From Dyella thiooxydans (GTDB lineage: Bacteria > Pseudomonadota > Gammaproteobacteria > Xanthomonadales > Rhodanobacteraceae): a DNA stretch of 64,000 nucleotides. A program made the translations under genes and the position numbers. Positions 43,617 to 52,262 of the stretch are shown here, in pieces. Position 1 is the first letter of the stretch. Every line of letters begins with the position of its first letter. The stretch is from contig NZ_CP014841.1 of the NCBI RefSeq assembly GCF_001641285.1, positions 2,294,001 to 2,358,000 on the forward strand, read 5' to 3'. The notes under the pieces are model-generated. The model ran no database searches, was not told the origin of the DNA, and worked only from the letters and a program-made list of their open reading frames with translations.

Positions 43617-44365
43617 CCGTAGCGCCGCAGCTCGCCCTCGTCCTTCAGGCTGAAAGGATTGAAGTGCGTGTCCTCATCCAAGGTATCCACGCCTTCATGG
43701 CGCTTGAGGAAGCCCACCACGGCGTAGGTCAGCGGGGTGAACACCACTTCGACCGTGACCTTCATCAGCCAGTTGAACGCGATCACCTTGGCGATGGTCT
43801 GGCCTTCCCAGATGCCGATGAAGGCGATCGGGTAGAACGTGAGGCTGTCCACGCCCTGCCCGACCAGGGTCGAGCCGATGGTCCGCGTCCACAGCCAGCG
43901 CCCGCGCGTGACCAGCTTCATCTTGGCCATCACGAAGGAATTGGCGAAATCGCCGATCCAGTAGGCCAGCAACGAGGCGGCCGCGATCCGCCAGGTGCCG
44001 CCGAACACCACCTCCAGCGCCGGCTGCAGCTGCGCGTTGAATGGCTCGGCCGGACTGGCCGGCATGCGCAGGATCACCTGGGTCATGAAGGTGGCGAACA
44101 GCATCGCGCCGAAACCGGCCCAGATCGCCCGCCGCGCGCGCGCGTAGCCGTACACCTCGGTCAGCACGTCGCCGAAGATGTAGCCGATCGGGAAAAACAG
44201 GTTGCCCGCGCCGAAGGTCAGCGCGCCGACGACCGGTAACGTGACCGTACAGACCTTGGCCGGCCCGATCAGGTTGGAACACAGCAGTACGGCGACCATG
44301 CCGCCGACCAGCAGGTCGTAGTAGCGGAAGCCGCGCAGGGGCGCGGTTCGGTCAGGAGAGTGCAT
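43613..44365 (-). CDS. yhhQ: YhhQ/QueT-type queuosine precursor transporter
   Basis: 250 residues from ATG 44365, about six helices. The family motifs are SNLIGPAKVCTV, GAGNLFFPIGYIFGDVLTEVYGYARARRAIW and YWIGDFANSFVMAKMK with RTIGSTLVGQGVDSLTFY. YhhQ imports the queuosine precursors preQ0/preQ1. The longer upstream frame is Arg-rich and antisense to real genes, so it was not used. queC and queE lie about 6 kb away in the window. Confidence 0.93.
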   Translation of the reverse strand: MHSPDRTAPLRGFRYYDLLVGGMVAVLLCSNLIGPAKVCTVTLPVVGALTFGAGNLFFPIGYIFGDVLTEVYGYARARRAIWAGFGAMLFATFMTQVILRMPASPAEPFNAQLQPALEVVFGGTWRIAAASLLAYWIGDFANSFVMAKMKLVTRGRWLWTRTIGSTLVGQGVDSLTFYPIAFIGIWEGQTIAKVIAFNWLMKVTVEVVFTPLTYAVVGFLKRHEGVDTLDEDTHFNPFSLKDEGELRRYG

Positions 44366-44441
44366 GGTGATCCCCGGCGGACGAAGCGGGCAGCATACCC
44401 GCGCGTCGATACGACGGCGCGTCAGGCCCGGATGCGGCGGC

Positions 44442-44723
44442 TCAGTCGACGACCTGCACGCCCTTCCAGAAGGCGACGCGCCCGGCGATGGCGCGGGCGG
44501 CGTCCTTCGGATCGGGGTAGTACCAGGCCGCCGCCGGATTAAGGCGGTCGCCCACTGCCACGTCGTAATAGCTGGCGGTGCCCTTCCACGGGCAAACCGA
44601 GTGCCGGTCGCTGTCACGGAAGTACTCGCGCCGCAACGCCGTTGCCGGGAAATAGTGGTTGCCCTCGACCACGATGGTGTCGTCGCTCTCGGCGAGCACC
44701 GTGTCCTGCCAGATCGCGCGCAT
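44442..44723 (-). CDS. DUF427 family protein
   Basis: 93 residues. Hallmarks are RAIWQDTVLAESDDTIVVEGNHYFP, the CPWKGTASYYDV motif and a C-terminal AWYYPDP. DUF427 proteins are small beta folds with no established function. The start codon lies one base after the def stop, so the pair is probably cotranslated. Confidence 0.93.
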   Translation of the reverse strand: MRAIWQDTVLAESDDTIVVEGNHYFPATALRREYFRDSDRHSVCPWKGTASYYDVAVGDRLNPAAAWYYPDPKDAARAIAGRVAFWKGVQVVD

Positions 44724-44724
44724 C

Positions 44725-45261
44725 TCAGTCGTCTCCCATGTCCTGTCCCGGGAACAGCACGTCGGTGAAGCCGAAGCGATTGAAGTCGGTAATACGCGAG
44801 GGATACAGGCGACCGATCAGGTGGTCGCACTCGTGCTGCACGACGCGTGCGTGGAAGCCCTCGGCGCGTCGATCGATCGGCGCCCCCTGCGGGTCGAGGC
44901 CCTGGTACCGGATCAGGCTGTAGCGACTGACCACCCCGCGCATGCCGGGCACCGAGAGACACCCCTCCCAGCCCTCTTCCATGTCCTGCGAGAGCGGCGT
45001 GATCATCGGGTTGAGCAGGATCGTGCGCGGCACCGCCGGCGCATCGGGGTAACGCTCGGCATGATCGAAGCCGAAGATCACCAGTTGCAGGTCGACGCCG
45101 ATCTGCGGCGCGGCCAGTCCGACGCCGCCGGCCTCGTGCATGGTCTCGAACATGTCGGCGATCAGCGCATCCAACTCGCCGCTGCCGATCATCGCGTCGG
45201 GGACGGGCGGTGCCACACGCAGCAATCGCTCGTCGCCCATCCTGAGGATCTCGCGGATCAT
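44725..45261 (-). CDS. def: Def, peptide deformylase
   Basis: 178 residues. Start ATG 45261 is chosen since GAAGGAGA directly upstream is a strong Shine-Dalgarno; a frame starting at 45279 would include it. The three metal/active-site motifs are [20 protein letters not shown] and [11 protein letters not shown]. It removes the formyl group from nascent proteins. It lies far from fmt, so it may be a second deformylase. The neighbour DUF427 follows by one base. Confidence 0.95.
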   Translation of the reverse strand: MIREILRMGDERLLRVAPPVPDAMIGSGELDALIADMFETMHEAGGVGLAAPQIGVDLQLVIFGFDHAERYPDAPAVPRTILLNPMITPLSQDMEEGWEGCLSVPGMRGVVSRYSLIRYQGLDPQGAPIDRRAEGFHARVVQHECDHLIGRLYPSRITDFNRFGFTDVLFPGQDMGDD

Positions 45262-45337
45262 CCGTTTCTCCTTCGTCACGGGGATCCGGTTGGGATGAGG
45301 CCGAGCGGCGCCGGTTCAAGGGCGCCGCATCGGCGAC

Positions 45338-46156
45338 TCAGCCGCCGCCGAATACCTTGCGCAGCAGGTCGGTCGTACGCGCCGCCGGGTTCTGCCGGAT
45401 CGACTGCTCCTCGTCGCCGATCTCCGTGAACAGACCATCCATGGTCTTGCGGGTGACGTAGTCATCGAGATCGAGCGAGCCGCTCTCTTTGCTGGCGTGG
45501 CCGCCTCCCAGCGCGCCGAGCGAGCCCAGCGCGTTGCCCAGGGCGCCGCCGCTGCTGCCGGACATGAAGGCCTTGTACTTCCTGGTCACGCCGACCTTGT
45601 CGGTCGCCTCGGCCACGATCGGCCGGATCCGCGCCGCCAGATCGTCACCGGCCACGCGACGGAAGAAATCCGTGGCTGCATGATCGCCGCCGCTGAGGAT
45701 GCCGCGGGCGTCCTGCAGGGTCATCTTGCGGATCGCGTTGCCGAAGATGTCGGCCACCTGCGGCACGGCCTTCTCGGCGGCACGATTGAGGCTGAGCTCG
45801 AAGGCATCCACCTTGGCGCCCTGGCCCAGTTCGCGAGCGAGCTTGCCCGCCTGCTCCAGCTTGCCCGGCAGCGGAATGCGCACCTTGGCGTTGTTCGAGA
45901 ACCCGCCTTCGCGCCCCAGTGAATTGATCGCCTTGGTGGTGCCCTTGGCCAGCGCCTCCTTGAGTCCTGCCGCGATATCGCTACCGGGCAGCTTGCTGCC
46001 CTGCGCGTCGCCGTTGACCTGCGCCTTGGCGGCCTGCTTCGCCTTGTCGAGCAGATCCTTGAACTGGTTGTGGCCGGCGGCCGCCGCGGAGCCGGGCGCC
46101 AGGACGCTTGCAGCGAGGGCCACGCAGAGCGCGTGGCGACGGAAAACTTCACGCAT
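45338..46156 (-). CDS. DUF4197 family periplasmic protein
   Basis: 272 residues from ATG 46156 with GGGAG upstream. It has a signal peptide at about 1-27 (LCVALAASVLAPGSAAAA). The mature part is helical, with GLKEALAKGTTKAINSLGREGGFSNN, KVRIPLPGKLE, FELSLNRAAEKAVP and DYVTRKTMDGLFTEIGDEEQSIRQNP, which are DUF4197 signatures. The function is unknown. It is a single gene divergent from cstA. Confidence 0.9.
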   Translation of the reverse strand: MREVFRRHALCVALAASVLAPGSAAAAGHNQFKDLLDKAKQAAKAQVNGDAQGSKLPGSDIAAGLKEALAKGTTKAINSLGREGGFSNNAKVRIPLPGKLEQAGKLARELGQGAKVDAFELSLNRAAEKAVPQVADIFGNAIRKMTLQDARGILSGGDHAATDFFRRVAGDDLAARIRPIVAEATDKVGVTRKYKAFMSGSSGGALGNALGSLGALGGGHASKESGSLDLDDYVTRKTMDGLFTEIGDEEQSIRQNPAARTTDLLRKVFGGG

Positions 46157-46197
46157 GGGTTGCTCCCGCTTGACGTCGATGCGCGCAGTGTAATCCG

Positions 46198-46211
46198 GTG
46201 TCCCGGGACAC
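46198..46211. promoter_or_regulatory. Perfect palindrome in the cstA upstream region
   Basis: GTGTCCCGGGACAC is an uninterrupted 14-bp palindrome 114 nt before cstA and 42 nt before the divergent DUF4197 gene. A second inverted repeat, CCATT-N5-AATGG (46228-46242), lies next to it. These may be operator sites for cstA, but no regulator is identified. Confidence 0.45.
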
Positions 46212-46324
46212 ATGCCAGCCATGACAACCATTCGACCAATGGCTAATGGGGCAAGGCGCTCCAGGGCATTGACCCCCCCTTCCCGGCGGCGGACCCTTGG
46301 GTATCTCCAGCGGAGGAACCCCGA

Positions 46325-48403
46325 ATGAATGCCACTGCGTCATCTCCATCCAGTCCCGCAGGAAAAATCCTCTGGGCGGCGATCGCCATCGTCGGCGCCT
46401 TCTGCCTGGGCGTCGTCGCGCTTCGCCGGGGCGAGCCGATCAACGCGATCTGGCTGGTCGCCGCTGCCATCGCGGTATTCGTGATCGGCTACCGCTTCTA
46501 CGGCACCTTCATCAACAACAGGGTGCTGCAGCTCGATCCCAGCCGTGCAACACCTGCCGTGCTGCGCAACGACGGACTGGACTACGTCCCCACCGACAAG
46601 TGGGTGGTCTTCGGCCATCACTTCGCCGCGATCGCCGGCGCCGGTCCGCTGGTCGGACCGGTCTTGGCCGCACAGATGGGTTACCTGCCCGGCACGCTGT
46701 GGATCCTGTTCGGCGTGGTGTTCGCCGGCGCCGTACAGGACTTCATGATCCTCGGCCTGTCGATCCGCCGCGACGGCCGCTCGCTCGGCAACATGCTGCG
46801 CGACGAGCTTGGGCCATTGCCGGGCATCGTGGCGATGTTCGGCGTGCTGGTACTGATGATGATCGTGCTGGCGGTGCTGGCGCTGGTGGTGGTCAAGGCG
46901 CTCACGCACAGCCCGTGGGGCACCTTCACCGTCGCCTGCACGATCCCGATCGCGCTGCTGATGGGCGGCTACCTGCGCTGGTTCCGCCCGGGCCGCATCC
47001 TGGAGGTGTCGTTGATCGGCGTGGTGCTGCTGCTCGGTTCGATCTGGCTCGGCAAGGCGGTGTACGACTCGCCGGTGTGGGGACCGATGTTCGACTTCGA
47101 TGCCAGGCACCTGGCGTGGATGCTGATCTGCTACGGCTTCTTTGCCTCGGTGCTGCCGGTGTGGCTGCTGCTGGCACCGCGTGACTACCTGTCGACCTTC
47201 CTCAAGATCGGCACCATCGCCCTGCTGGCGCTGGCGATCTTCCTCGCCGCACCGATGCTGCAGCTGCCGGCGGTGACCAAGTACATCGACGGCACCGGTC
47301 CGGTGTTCGCCGGCAACCTGTTCCCGTTCCTGTTCATCACCATCGCCTGCGGCGCGGTGTCCGGCTGGCATTCGATCATCTCCTCCGGCACCACGCCGAA
47401 GCTGCTGGCCAACGAAGGCCAGGCGCAACTGGTCGGCTACGGCGGCATGCTGATGGAGGCCTTCGTGGCGATCATGGCGCTGGTCGCCGCCGCCTCGCTG
47501 CACCCGGGCGTGTACTTCGCGATGAACTCGCCCAGTGCGCTGATCGGCACCACCGTGGAGCACGCCGCCACCACGATCAGCCAGTGGGGCTTCGTGGTCA
47601 CGCCCGACCAGCTCGCCCAGACCGCCAAGGACATCGGCGAGAACTCGATCCTCAGCCGCGCAGGCGGTGCGCCGACGCTCGCCGTGGGCATGGCCCAGCT
47701 GCTGCACGGCATCATCCCCGGCGAGGGCATGATGGGGTTCTGGTACCACTACGCGATCCTGTTCGAGGCCCTGTTCATCCTCACCACGGTGGACGCCGGC
47801 ACCCGCGTTGGCCGCTTCATGATCCAGGAGATCGCCGGCCTCATCCACAAGCCGCTGCAGCAGACCGAGTCGTGGACCGGCAACCTGCTGGCCACCGCGA
47901 TCTGCGTGGCGCTGTGGGGTTACTTCCTGTACCAGGGTGCGGTCGATCCGCTGGGCGGCATCAACACGTTGTGGCCCCTGTTCGGCATCGCCAACCAGAT
48001 GCTGGCGGCGATCGCCCTGATGCTGTGCACCGTGGTGGTGGTGAAGCTCAAGCGCCAGCGCTACATGTGGGCGCCGGGCATCCCGGCAATCTGGCTGATC
48101 GTCTGCACGCTGACCGCGGGCTACGAGAAGCTGGTGGGACCGATCAGCTTCACCGCCGCGGCCAACAAGTACGCCCAGGGCATTGCCGAAGGCAAGCTGA
48201 TCGCCCCGGCCAAGGACATGGAGGCGATGCATCGCATCGTCAGCAACAACCATGTCGACATGGTGCTGACCGGCCTGTTCATGGCGCTGGTGGTGGCCAT
48301 GGCGCTGTTCGCCCTGCGCGCCATCGCCCGGGCGAGGCAGATGGATCGGCCGACGGCGCACGAGGAGCCCTATGTCGCCCTGAGCAGCGTGGCGCAGTCA
48401 TGA
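46325..48403 (+). CDS. cstA: CstA, carbon starvation / pyruvate-peptide transporter
   Basis: 692 residues. GGAGG lies just before ATG 46325. It has about 16-18 transmembrane helices. Family signatures are HHFAAIAGAGPLVGPVLAAQ near the N terminus, IACGAVSGWHSIISSGTTPK and TTVDAGTRVGRFMIQE. CstA family members import peptides or pyruvate during carbon limitation. It overlaps the following ybdD-type gene by four bases, the conserved pairing. Confidence 0.96.
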   Translation: MNATASSPSSPAGKILWAAIAIVGAFCLGVVALRRGEPINAIWLVAAAIAVFVIGYRFYGTFINNRVLQLDPSRATPAVLRNDGLDYVPTDKWVVFGHHFAAIAGAGPLVGPVLAAQMGYLPGTLWILFGVVFAGAVQDFMILGLSIRRDGRSLGNMLRDELGPLPGIVAMFGVLVLMMIVLAVLALVVVKALTHSPWGTFTVACTIPIALLMGGYLRWFRPGRILEVSLIGVVLLLGSIWLGKAVYDSPVWGPMFDFDARHLAWMLICYGFFASVLPVWLLLAPRDYLSTFLKIGTIALLALAIFLAAPMLQLPAVTKYIDGTGPVFAGNLFPFLFITIACGAVSGWHSIISSGTTPKLLANEGQAQLVGYGGMLMEAFVAIMALVAAASLHPGVYFAMNSPSALIGTTVEHAATTISQWGFVVTPDQLAQTAKDIGENSILSRAGGAPTLAVGMAQLLHGIIPGEGMMGFWYHYAILFEALFILTTVDAGTRVGRFMIQEIAGLIHKPLQQTESWTGNLLATAICVALWGYFLYQGAVDPLGGINTLWPLFGIANQMLAAIALMLCTVVVVKLKRQRYMWAPGIPAIWLIVCTLTAGYEKLVGPISFTAAANKYAQGIAEGKLIAPAKDMEAMHRIVSNNHVDMVLTGLFMALVVAMALFALRAIARARQMDRPTAHEEPYVALSSVAQS

Positions 48404-48627
48404 TCGCCGCGCATGCCACGCCACGCCACGCATTCCGCACCGCCGGCCGGGCGGTGTGGAAATGGGCCGTGCAGACCGCGCGGCTATGCTGTGGCGTGCC
48501 GGATTACGACGTCTACGTACAACATCTGAAACGCCACCACCCGGAACGGAAGATCCCCAGCTACGAGGAATTCTTCCGCGAGCGGCAAGCCGCCCGCTAC
48601 AAGGGCACCGGTGGACGCTGCTGCTGA
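48400..48627 (+). CDS. YbdD/YjiX family small protein (CstA partner)
   Basis: 75 residues. The core CCGVPDYDVYVQHLKRHHPERKIPSYEEFFRERQAARYKG is the family signature (key VPDYDVYVQHL and FFRERQ). Small members act with CstA/BtsT-type transporters, probably as an accessory factor. Its start overlaps the cstA stop (ATGA). It has no membrane segment. It was identified by family sequence and position. Confidence 0.94.
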   Translation: MIAAHATPRHAFRTAGRAVWKWAVQTARLCCGVPDYDVYVQHLKRHHPERKIPSYEEFFRERQAARYKGTGGRCC

Positions 48628-48652
48628 CCGCCGGCTGACATCTTGCTCCCAT

Positions 48653-48683
48653 GGGCTGCGCCGGGAACGGCGCGGCCCTTTTT
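48653..48683 (+). terminator. Rho-independent terminator after cstA-ybdD
   Basis: A 10-bp stem (GGGCTGCGCC at 48653-48662 with GGCGCGGCCC at 48669-48678, one G-T pair) has a 6-nt loop and a TTTTT tail. Confidence 0.9.
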
Positions 48684-48766
48684 CCCTCCCGCGGTCACCC
48701 GTCTTTCGGCGGGTAGCACGCAACGGGCCGGCCCGCGACAATGGACGGCCACAATCCGGCTTCCCC

Positions 48767-49273
48767 ATGTCCCGGCTTACCTCCCCACGCAACCCCGACG
48801 ACGACACGCCCGAGTCGAAGCATCGCTTCGGCCTGCGACTGATCGCGACCTACAAGATCGTGCAGGCGCTGGCGCTGGTGCTGGCCGGTGCCGGCGCCTT
48901 CCAGCTGCATCGGCAGCGCGCCATCGACGAACTGCTGGACTGGCTGGAGCACCTGTCGATGGGCGACACCGGGGGCCTGCGCCAGCACCTGATCGACGCC
49001 ATCACGCAACTGGGTCCCGGTCGATTCGTGGCGATCGGCGTGATCGCCCTGGCCTACGCCGCACTGTTCATGACCGAGGGGATCGGGCTGTGGCTGCGCA
49101 AGCACTGGGCCGAGTGGTTCACCGTGATCGCGACCGGCTCGCTGATTCCGGTAGAGCTGTACGAGCTCTTCCGGGAGGCCAGCTGGATCAAGCTGGGCGT
49201 GCTCGTCGGCAACGTGGTGATCGTGGTCTACCTGGCGCGCATCGCGATGCAGCCGCACCGGCGGCGAGCTTGA
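48767..49273 (+). CDS. DUF2127 family membrane protein
   Basis: 168 residues from ATG 48767. A polar N terminus is followed by about four helices. GLRLIATYKIVQALALVLAG, GLRQHLIDAITQLG and EGIGLWLRKHWAEWFTVIATGSLIPVELYEL fit DUF2127, whose function is not known. The gene starts 83 nt after a terminator and converges on a GNAT with a 2-nt gap and no terminator. Confidence 0.87.
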   Translation: MSRLTSPRNPDDDTPESKHRFGLRLIATYKIVQALALVLAGAGAFQLHRQRAIDELLDWLEHLSMGDTGGLRQHLIDAITQLGPGRFVAIGVIALAYAALFMTEGIGLWLRKHWAEWFTVIATGSLIPVELYELFREASWIKLGVLVGNVVIVVYLARIAMQPHRRRA

Positions 49274-49275
49274 GC

Positions 49276-49839
49276 TCAGCGCTGCGTCCGCGCCTGCCAT
49301 TCCCGCGCCAGCAGGCCATAGAAGGCGGTGTCGGCCACCTCGCCACCAACGATCCAGCGCTCGCGCAGCAACCCCTCCTGACGGAATCCCAGCCGCTCCA
49401 GGCTCCGCCTCGATGCCACGTTTTCCGGATCGACGTCGGCCTCCAGCCGATGCAGGCCGAGCGGGCCGAATGCCCAGTCCAGCCATTGCGCGAGTGCCTC
49501 GTGCATCAGCCCCCGGCCCCACGCGGACCGCGCCAATGCGTATCCGATTTCCGCGCGCCGGTTCGACTCGCTGCGGTTGAACAGGGAAACCGTGCCGATC
49601 ACCCGGTTCTCGTCGCGCAGGGACACGCCCAGACGGATCGCACCGCCGGCATCGAATGCCGCGCGGTCGGCGGCGAGCATCCGGTGGGCATCTTCCGGTC
49701 CCGACCAGGGTGACCCGCTCCAGTAACGCACCACCTCCGGGTCGCCGAAGATAGCCAGCAGGGCGTCGACGTCCGCATCGCTCAGCGGACGAAGCGCGAT
49801 CCGGCCATGTCGCTGAATGAATGGGGGAAACGGCGACAC
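49276..49839 (-). CDS. GNAT acetyltransferase, RimJ/RimL-like
   Basis: 187 residues. The sequence GRIALRPLSDADVDALLAIFGDPEV opens the family. The CoA loop segment is ALARSAWGRGLMHEALAQWLDWAF, and the region NVASRRSLERLGFRQEG is the C-terminal motif. It could acetylate protein N-termini or a small molecule; nothing defines it further. It starts nine bases after the HAD gene stop on the same strand. Confidence 0.9.
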   Translation of the reverse strand: MSPFPPFIQRHGRIALRPLSDADVDALLAIFGDPEVVRYWSGSPWSGPEDAHRMLAADRAAFDAGGAIRLGVSLRDENRVIGTVSLFNRSESNRRAEIGYALARSAWGRGLMHEALAQWLDWAFGPLGLHRLEADVDPENVASRRSLERLGFRQEGLLRERWIVGGEVADTAFYGLLAREWQARTQR

Positions 49840-49848
49840 GCGACCTCC

Positions 49849-50544
49849 TCAGCCGACCGCAGCGGTTGCCATGGGTGTAGCCCGGCGCAATGCATCGAGC
49901 AACGCCGGAAGATGGGCCATGTCGTCGAACACGCAGTGCGCGCCTGCTTCCAGGAGCCGCTCCGACGACATGCCACCCGCGTAGCCGAGCACGGTCATCC
50001 CGGCCGCGCGTCCGGCAGCGATACCGGTGGGCGAATCCTCCACCACCACGCAGTGTTCGGGCCTCGCCCGGAGGGTGCTCGCGGCCAGCAGATAGATGTC
50101 CGGAGACGGCTTGCCATGCTCGACATCGTCGATGCCGAACCAGCGATCCCCGAAGCGCTCGAGCAGCCCCGTCACCCGCAAGGTGATCGCCATCTTCATC
50201 CTCAGTCCATTGGAGGCGATGGCGCATGGAAGATCGATCGCGTCGAGCATCGCGCCGACGCCGGGCATCAGCGTGACCTCCTCAGCCAGGGCCGCGCGGC
50301 TGCGCTCGCCATAGCGTGCCGCGAAGTCCGGCGGCAGCGGCCGCCCAAGGAGGTCAGCGGCTATGCCAAGGGAATCGGCGGTACTGCGGCCGACGCAGAG
50401 CCCGGCCAGTTCGTGGTCGTCGACGTCGGCACCAAGCTCACGCAGCATGCCTGCAAACACGCGGCCAGTGATGCTCTCGCTGTCGACCAGCACGCCGTCG
50501 CAGTCGAAAACCACCAGATCGATGGGGTGCGGCGATGGATTCAT
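49849..50544 (-). CDS. HAD-family phosphatase, beta-phosphoglucomutase-like
   Basis: 231 residues from ATG 50544. Motif I is VVFDCDGVLVDSE, motif II AIASN, motif III KPSPDIYLLA and motif IV VVVEDSPTGIAAGRAAG. A helical cap lies between about 16 and 80. This subgroup includes phosphoglycolate phosphatase-like and beta-phosphoglucomutase enzymes; the substrate is unknown. It lies downstream of the tRNA-Lys terminator. Confidence 0.92.
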   Translation of the reverse strand: MNPSPHPIDLVVFDCDGVLVDSESITGRVFAGMLRELGADVDDHELAGLCVGRSTADSLGIAADLLGRPLPPDFAARYGERSRAALAEEVTLMPGVGAMLDAIDLPCAIASNGLRMKMAITLRVTGLLERFGDRWFGIDDVEHGKPSPDIYLLAASTLRARPEHCVVVEDSPTGIAAGRAAGMTVLGYAGGMSSERLLEAGAHCVFDDMAHLPALLDALRRATPMATAAVG

Positions 50545-50593
50545 GGCAGTGGTGACGTGATGGCGGAAGCCGCCATTGTTCCATGGCGGCTGT

Positions 50594-50627
50594 ACAAAAA
50601 AACGCCCGGCCATGCCGGCCGGGCGTT
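50594..50627 (-). terminator. Rho-independent terminator of tRNA-Lys
   Basis: On the minus strand AACGCCCGGC (50627-50618) pairs with GCCGGGCGTT (50610-50601), followed by T-rich TTTTTTTGT. It lies eight bases after the tRNA end. Confidence 0.92.
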
Positions 50628-50634
50628 TCGTCGA

Positions 50635-50710
50635 TGGTGGGCCGTCCGAGACTCGAACTCGGGACCAATAGATTAAAAGTCTACTGCTCTACCAACTGAG
50701 CTAACGGCCC
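50635..50710 (-). tRNA. tRNA-Lys (anticodon UUU)
   Basis: 76 nt including encoded CCA. The acceptor stem is GGGCCGT with ACGGCCC, the D arm has GCTCAGTTGGTAGAGC, and the anticodon loop CTTTTAA has UUU at 50677-50675. The T loop is GTTCGAGTC. All four arms pair well. It stands alone and is closed by a terminator. Confidence 0.98.
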
Positions 50711-50746
50711 GTGAAGCGGACTCGCGTGCAGGCACGCAAGCCCTTC

Positions 50747-50775
50747 ATTTTAAGCAGTGCGAACCAGGCACACAA
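50747..50775 (-). promoter_or_regulatory. Candidate sigma70 promoter of tRNA-Lys
   Basis: On the minus strand TTGTGT (50775-50770) and TAAAAT (50752-50747) are spaced by 17 nt, about 37 nt upstream of the tRNA. The -10 is good and the -35 is weak. Confidence 0.5.
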
Positions 50776-50785
50776 GCAAATCGGC

Positions 50786-51469
50786 TCAGACGTAACGCGT
50801 CGGATCCGGCAGACCGGCGTCACGGAATCCCTGGGCACGCAGGCGGCAGGCGTCGCAGTGACCGCACGCACGCCCCTGGGCATCGGCCTGGTAGCAGCTC
50901 ACCGTTTCGGCGAAGTCCACGCCGAGCCGCTGCCCCTCCCGCGCGATATCGGCCTTGCTCATGCTCATCAGCGGTGCATGGACGCGCAGGCCCTGGCCCT
51001 CGACACCGGCCTTGGTCGCTACGTTGGCGAGCTTTTCGAAAGCTTCGATGAAGGCCGGGCGGCAGTCGGGATAACCGGAATAGTCCACCGCGTTCACGCC
51101 ACACCAGATGTCCCGGCTGCCGAGCACTTCGGCCCAGCCCAGCGCGATCGACAGCATGATGGTGTTGCGCGCCGGTACATAGGTCACCGGGATGCCGGTG
51201 CTCTCCTGGTCCAGTGGCACGTCGATATCGGCAGTCAGCGCCGAACCGCCAATGCTGCGCAGGTCGACGTGCACGGTCTTGTGCTCGACCGCGCCGAGCA
51301 TCCGCGCAACCCGCGCGGATGCTTCGAGTTCGGAACTGTGCCGCTGGCCGTAGGCTACGCTGAGCGCGTGCACCTGGTACCCCTGCTCGCGCGCGATGGC
51401 GATGGTGACGGCCGAATCCATGCCGCCGGAGACGAGCACGACGGCCCGGGGAAGCGTGTTGTCAGACAT
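50786..51469 (-). CDS. queC: QueC, 7-cyano-7-deazaguanine synthase
   Basis: 227 residues. It makes preQ0 from carboxy-deazaguanine with ATP and ammonia. The PP-loop is [12 protein letters not shown], the substrate motifs are [10 protein letters not shown] and the zinc site is [18 protein letters not shown] (four Cys near 190-206). It lies 90 nt after queE. queC, queE and the YhhQ transporter in this window belong to queuosine supply. Confidence 0.97.
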   Translation of the reverse strand: MSDNTLPRAVVLVSGGMDSAVTIAIAREQGYQVHALSVAYGQRHSSELEASARVARMLGAVEHKTVHVDLRSIGGSALTADIDVPLDQESTGIPVTYVPARNTIMLSIALGWAEVLGSRDIWCGVNAVDYSGYPDCRPAFIEAFEKLANVATKAGVEGQGLRVHAPLMSMSKADIAREGQRLGVDFAETVSCYQADAQGRACGHCDACRLRAQGFRDAGLPDPTRYV

Positions 51470-51559
51470 GTGTTGCCTTCCTGCAGACGACCGGTCACCG
51501 GTCGGGGCGCGCCACCGGCAGCACAGGCCGGCGCGCGGATGCTTCGATGCCGTCCGGAC

Positions 51560-52252
51560 TCAGTGGCCCGGCGCGTCGTTCCACAGCAGCTTGTGCAGCT
51601 GCAACTGGAAACGCACGGGCACGCGGTCCTCGATGATCCACTGGGCCAGCTCGCGCGGCTGCACTGCACCGTGCACAGGCGAGAACAGCACCATGCAGCG
51701 CCGATCGATGCCGTGCTCGGCCACCACGCCGCGCGCCCACTCGTAGTCGGCGCGGCTGGCGATGACGATCTTCACCTGGTCGTGCGGCAGCAGGTGCGCA
51801 AGGTTCGCCCAGAGGTTGCGGGCGCTCTCGCCGGAGTCGGGCGCCTTCAGGTCCATCACCTTGCGCACGCGCGGATCGACCGCCGAAACATCCAGCGCCC
51901 CCGAGGTCTCAAGGGACACCTCGTATCCGGCATCGCAAAGGCGCGCCAACAGGGGGATGCAACGCTTCTGCGCCAGCGGCTCCCCACCGGTCACACAGAC
52001 ATGGCGCGCGCCGTGGCTGGCCACCTCGGCCAGGATGTCGTCGACTGTATGCCAGTCGCCGCCGTGGAACGAATACTCGGTGTCGCACCACACGCAGCGC
52101 AGCGGGCACCCGGTCAGGCGAACGAACACCGTGCGCCAGCCGATCGCATCGGCCTCGCCTTGGATCGAATGGAAGATCTCGGTGATGCGCAGCCGGTCGG
52201 CCGCCTGCCCCGCCGGGCGGACCGCAGCCACGCCCGTATCGCTCTCGCTCAC
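51560..52252 (-). CDS. queE: QueE, 7-carboxy-7-deazaguanine synthase
   Basis: 230 residues, GTG start at 52252 with GAGG eight bases upstream. The radical-SAM cluster motif is GCPLRCVWC (C-x3-C-x2-C), and the preceding QGEADAIGWRTVFVRL is the substrate part of the family. VCVTGGEPLAQ carries the SAM motif. It converts carboxy-tetrahydropterin to carboxy-deazaguanine. It starts ten bases after the cpoB stop, so it runs on from the tol-pal operon. Confidence 0.97.
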   Translation of the reverse strand: MSESDTGVAAVRPAGQAADRLRITEIFHSIQGEADAIGWRTVFVRLTGCPLRCVWCDTEYSFHGGDWHTVDDILAEVASHGARHVCVTGGEPLAQKRCIPLLARLCDAGYEVSLETSGALDVSAVDPRVRKVMDLKAPDSGESARNLWANLAHLLPHDQVKIVIASRADYEWARGVVAEHGIDRRCMVLFSPVHGAVQPRELAQWIIEDRVPVRFQLQLHKLLWNDAPGH

Positions 52253-52262
52253 CGGGCCGGCC

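Noticed and set aside
43613-45319. Long upstream extension of yhhQ past 44365
   Set aside because: The extension is Arg/Pro-rich and overlaps the DUF427 and def genes, which have clear motifs in another frame; YhhQ proteins begin at the 44365 start.
46340-48361. Antisense frame of over 600 codons opposite cstA
   Set aside because: Same compositional shadow; CstA is intact with its family motifs, membrane helices and Shine-Dalgarno.
50635-50710. Link between tRNA-Lys(UUU) and the neighbouring queuosine genes
   Set aside because: Queuosine modifies GUN anticodons (Tyr, His, Asn, Asp), not UUU; the closeness is probably coincidental, and the tRNA has its own promoter and terminator.
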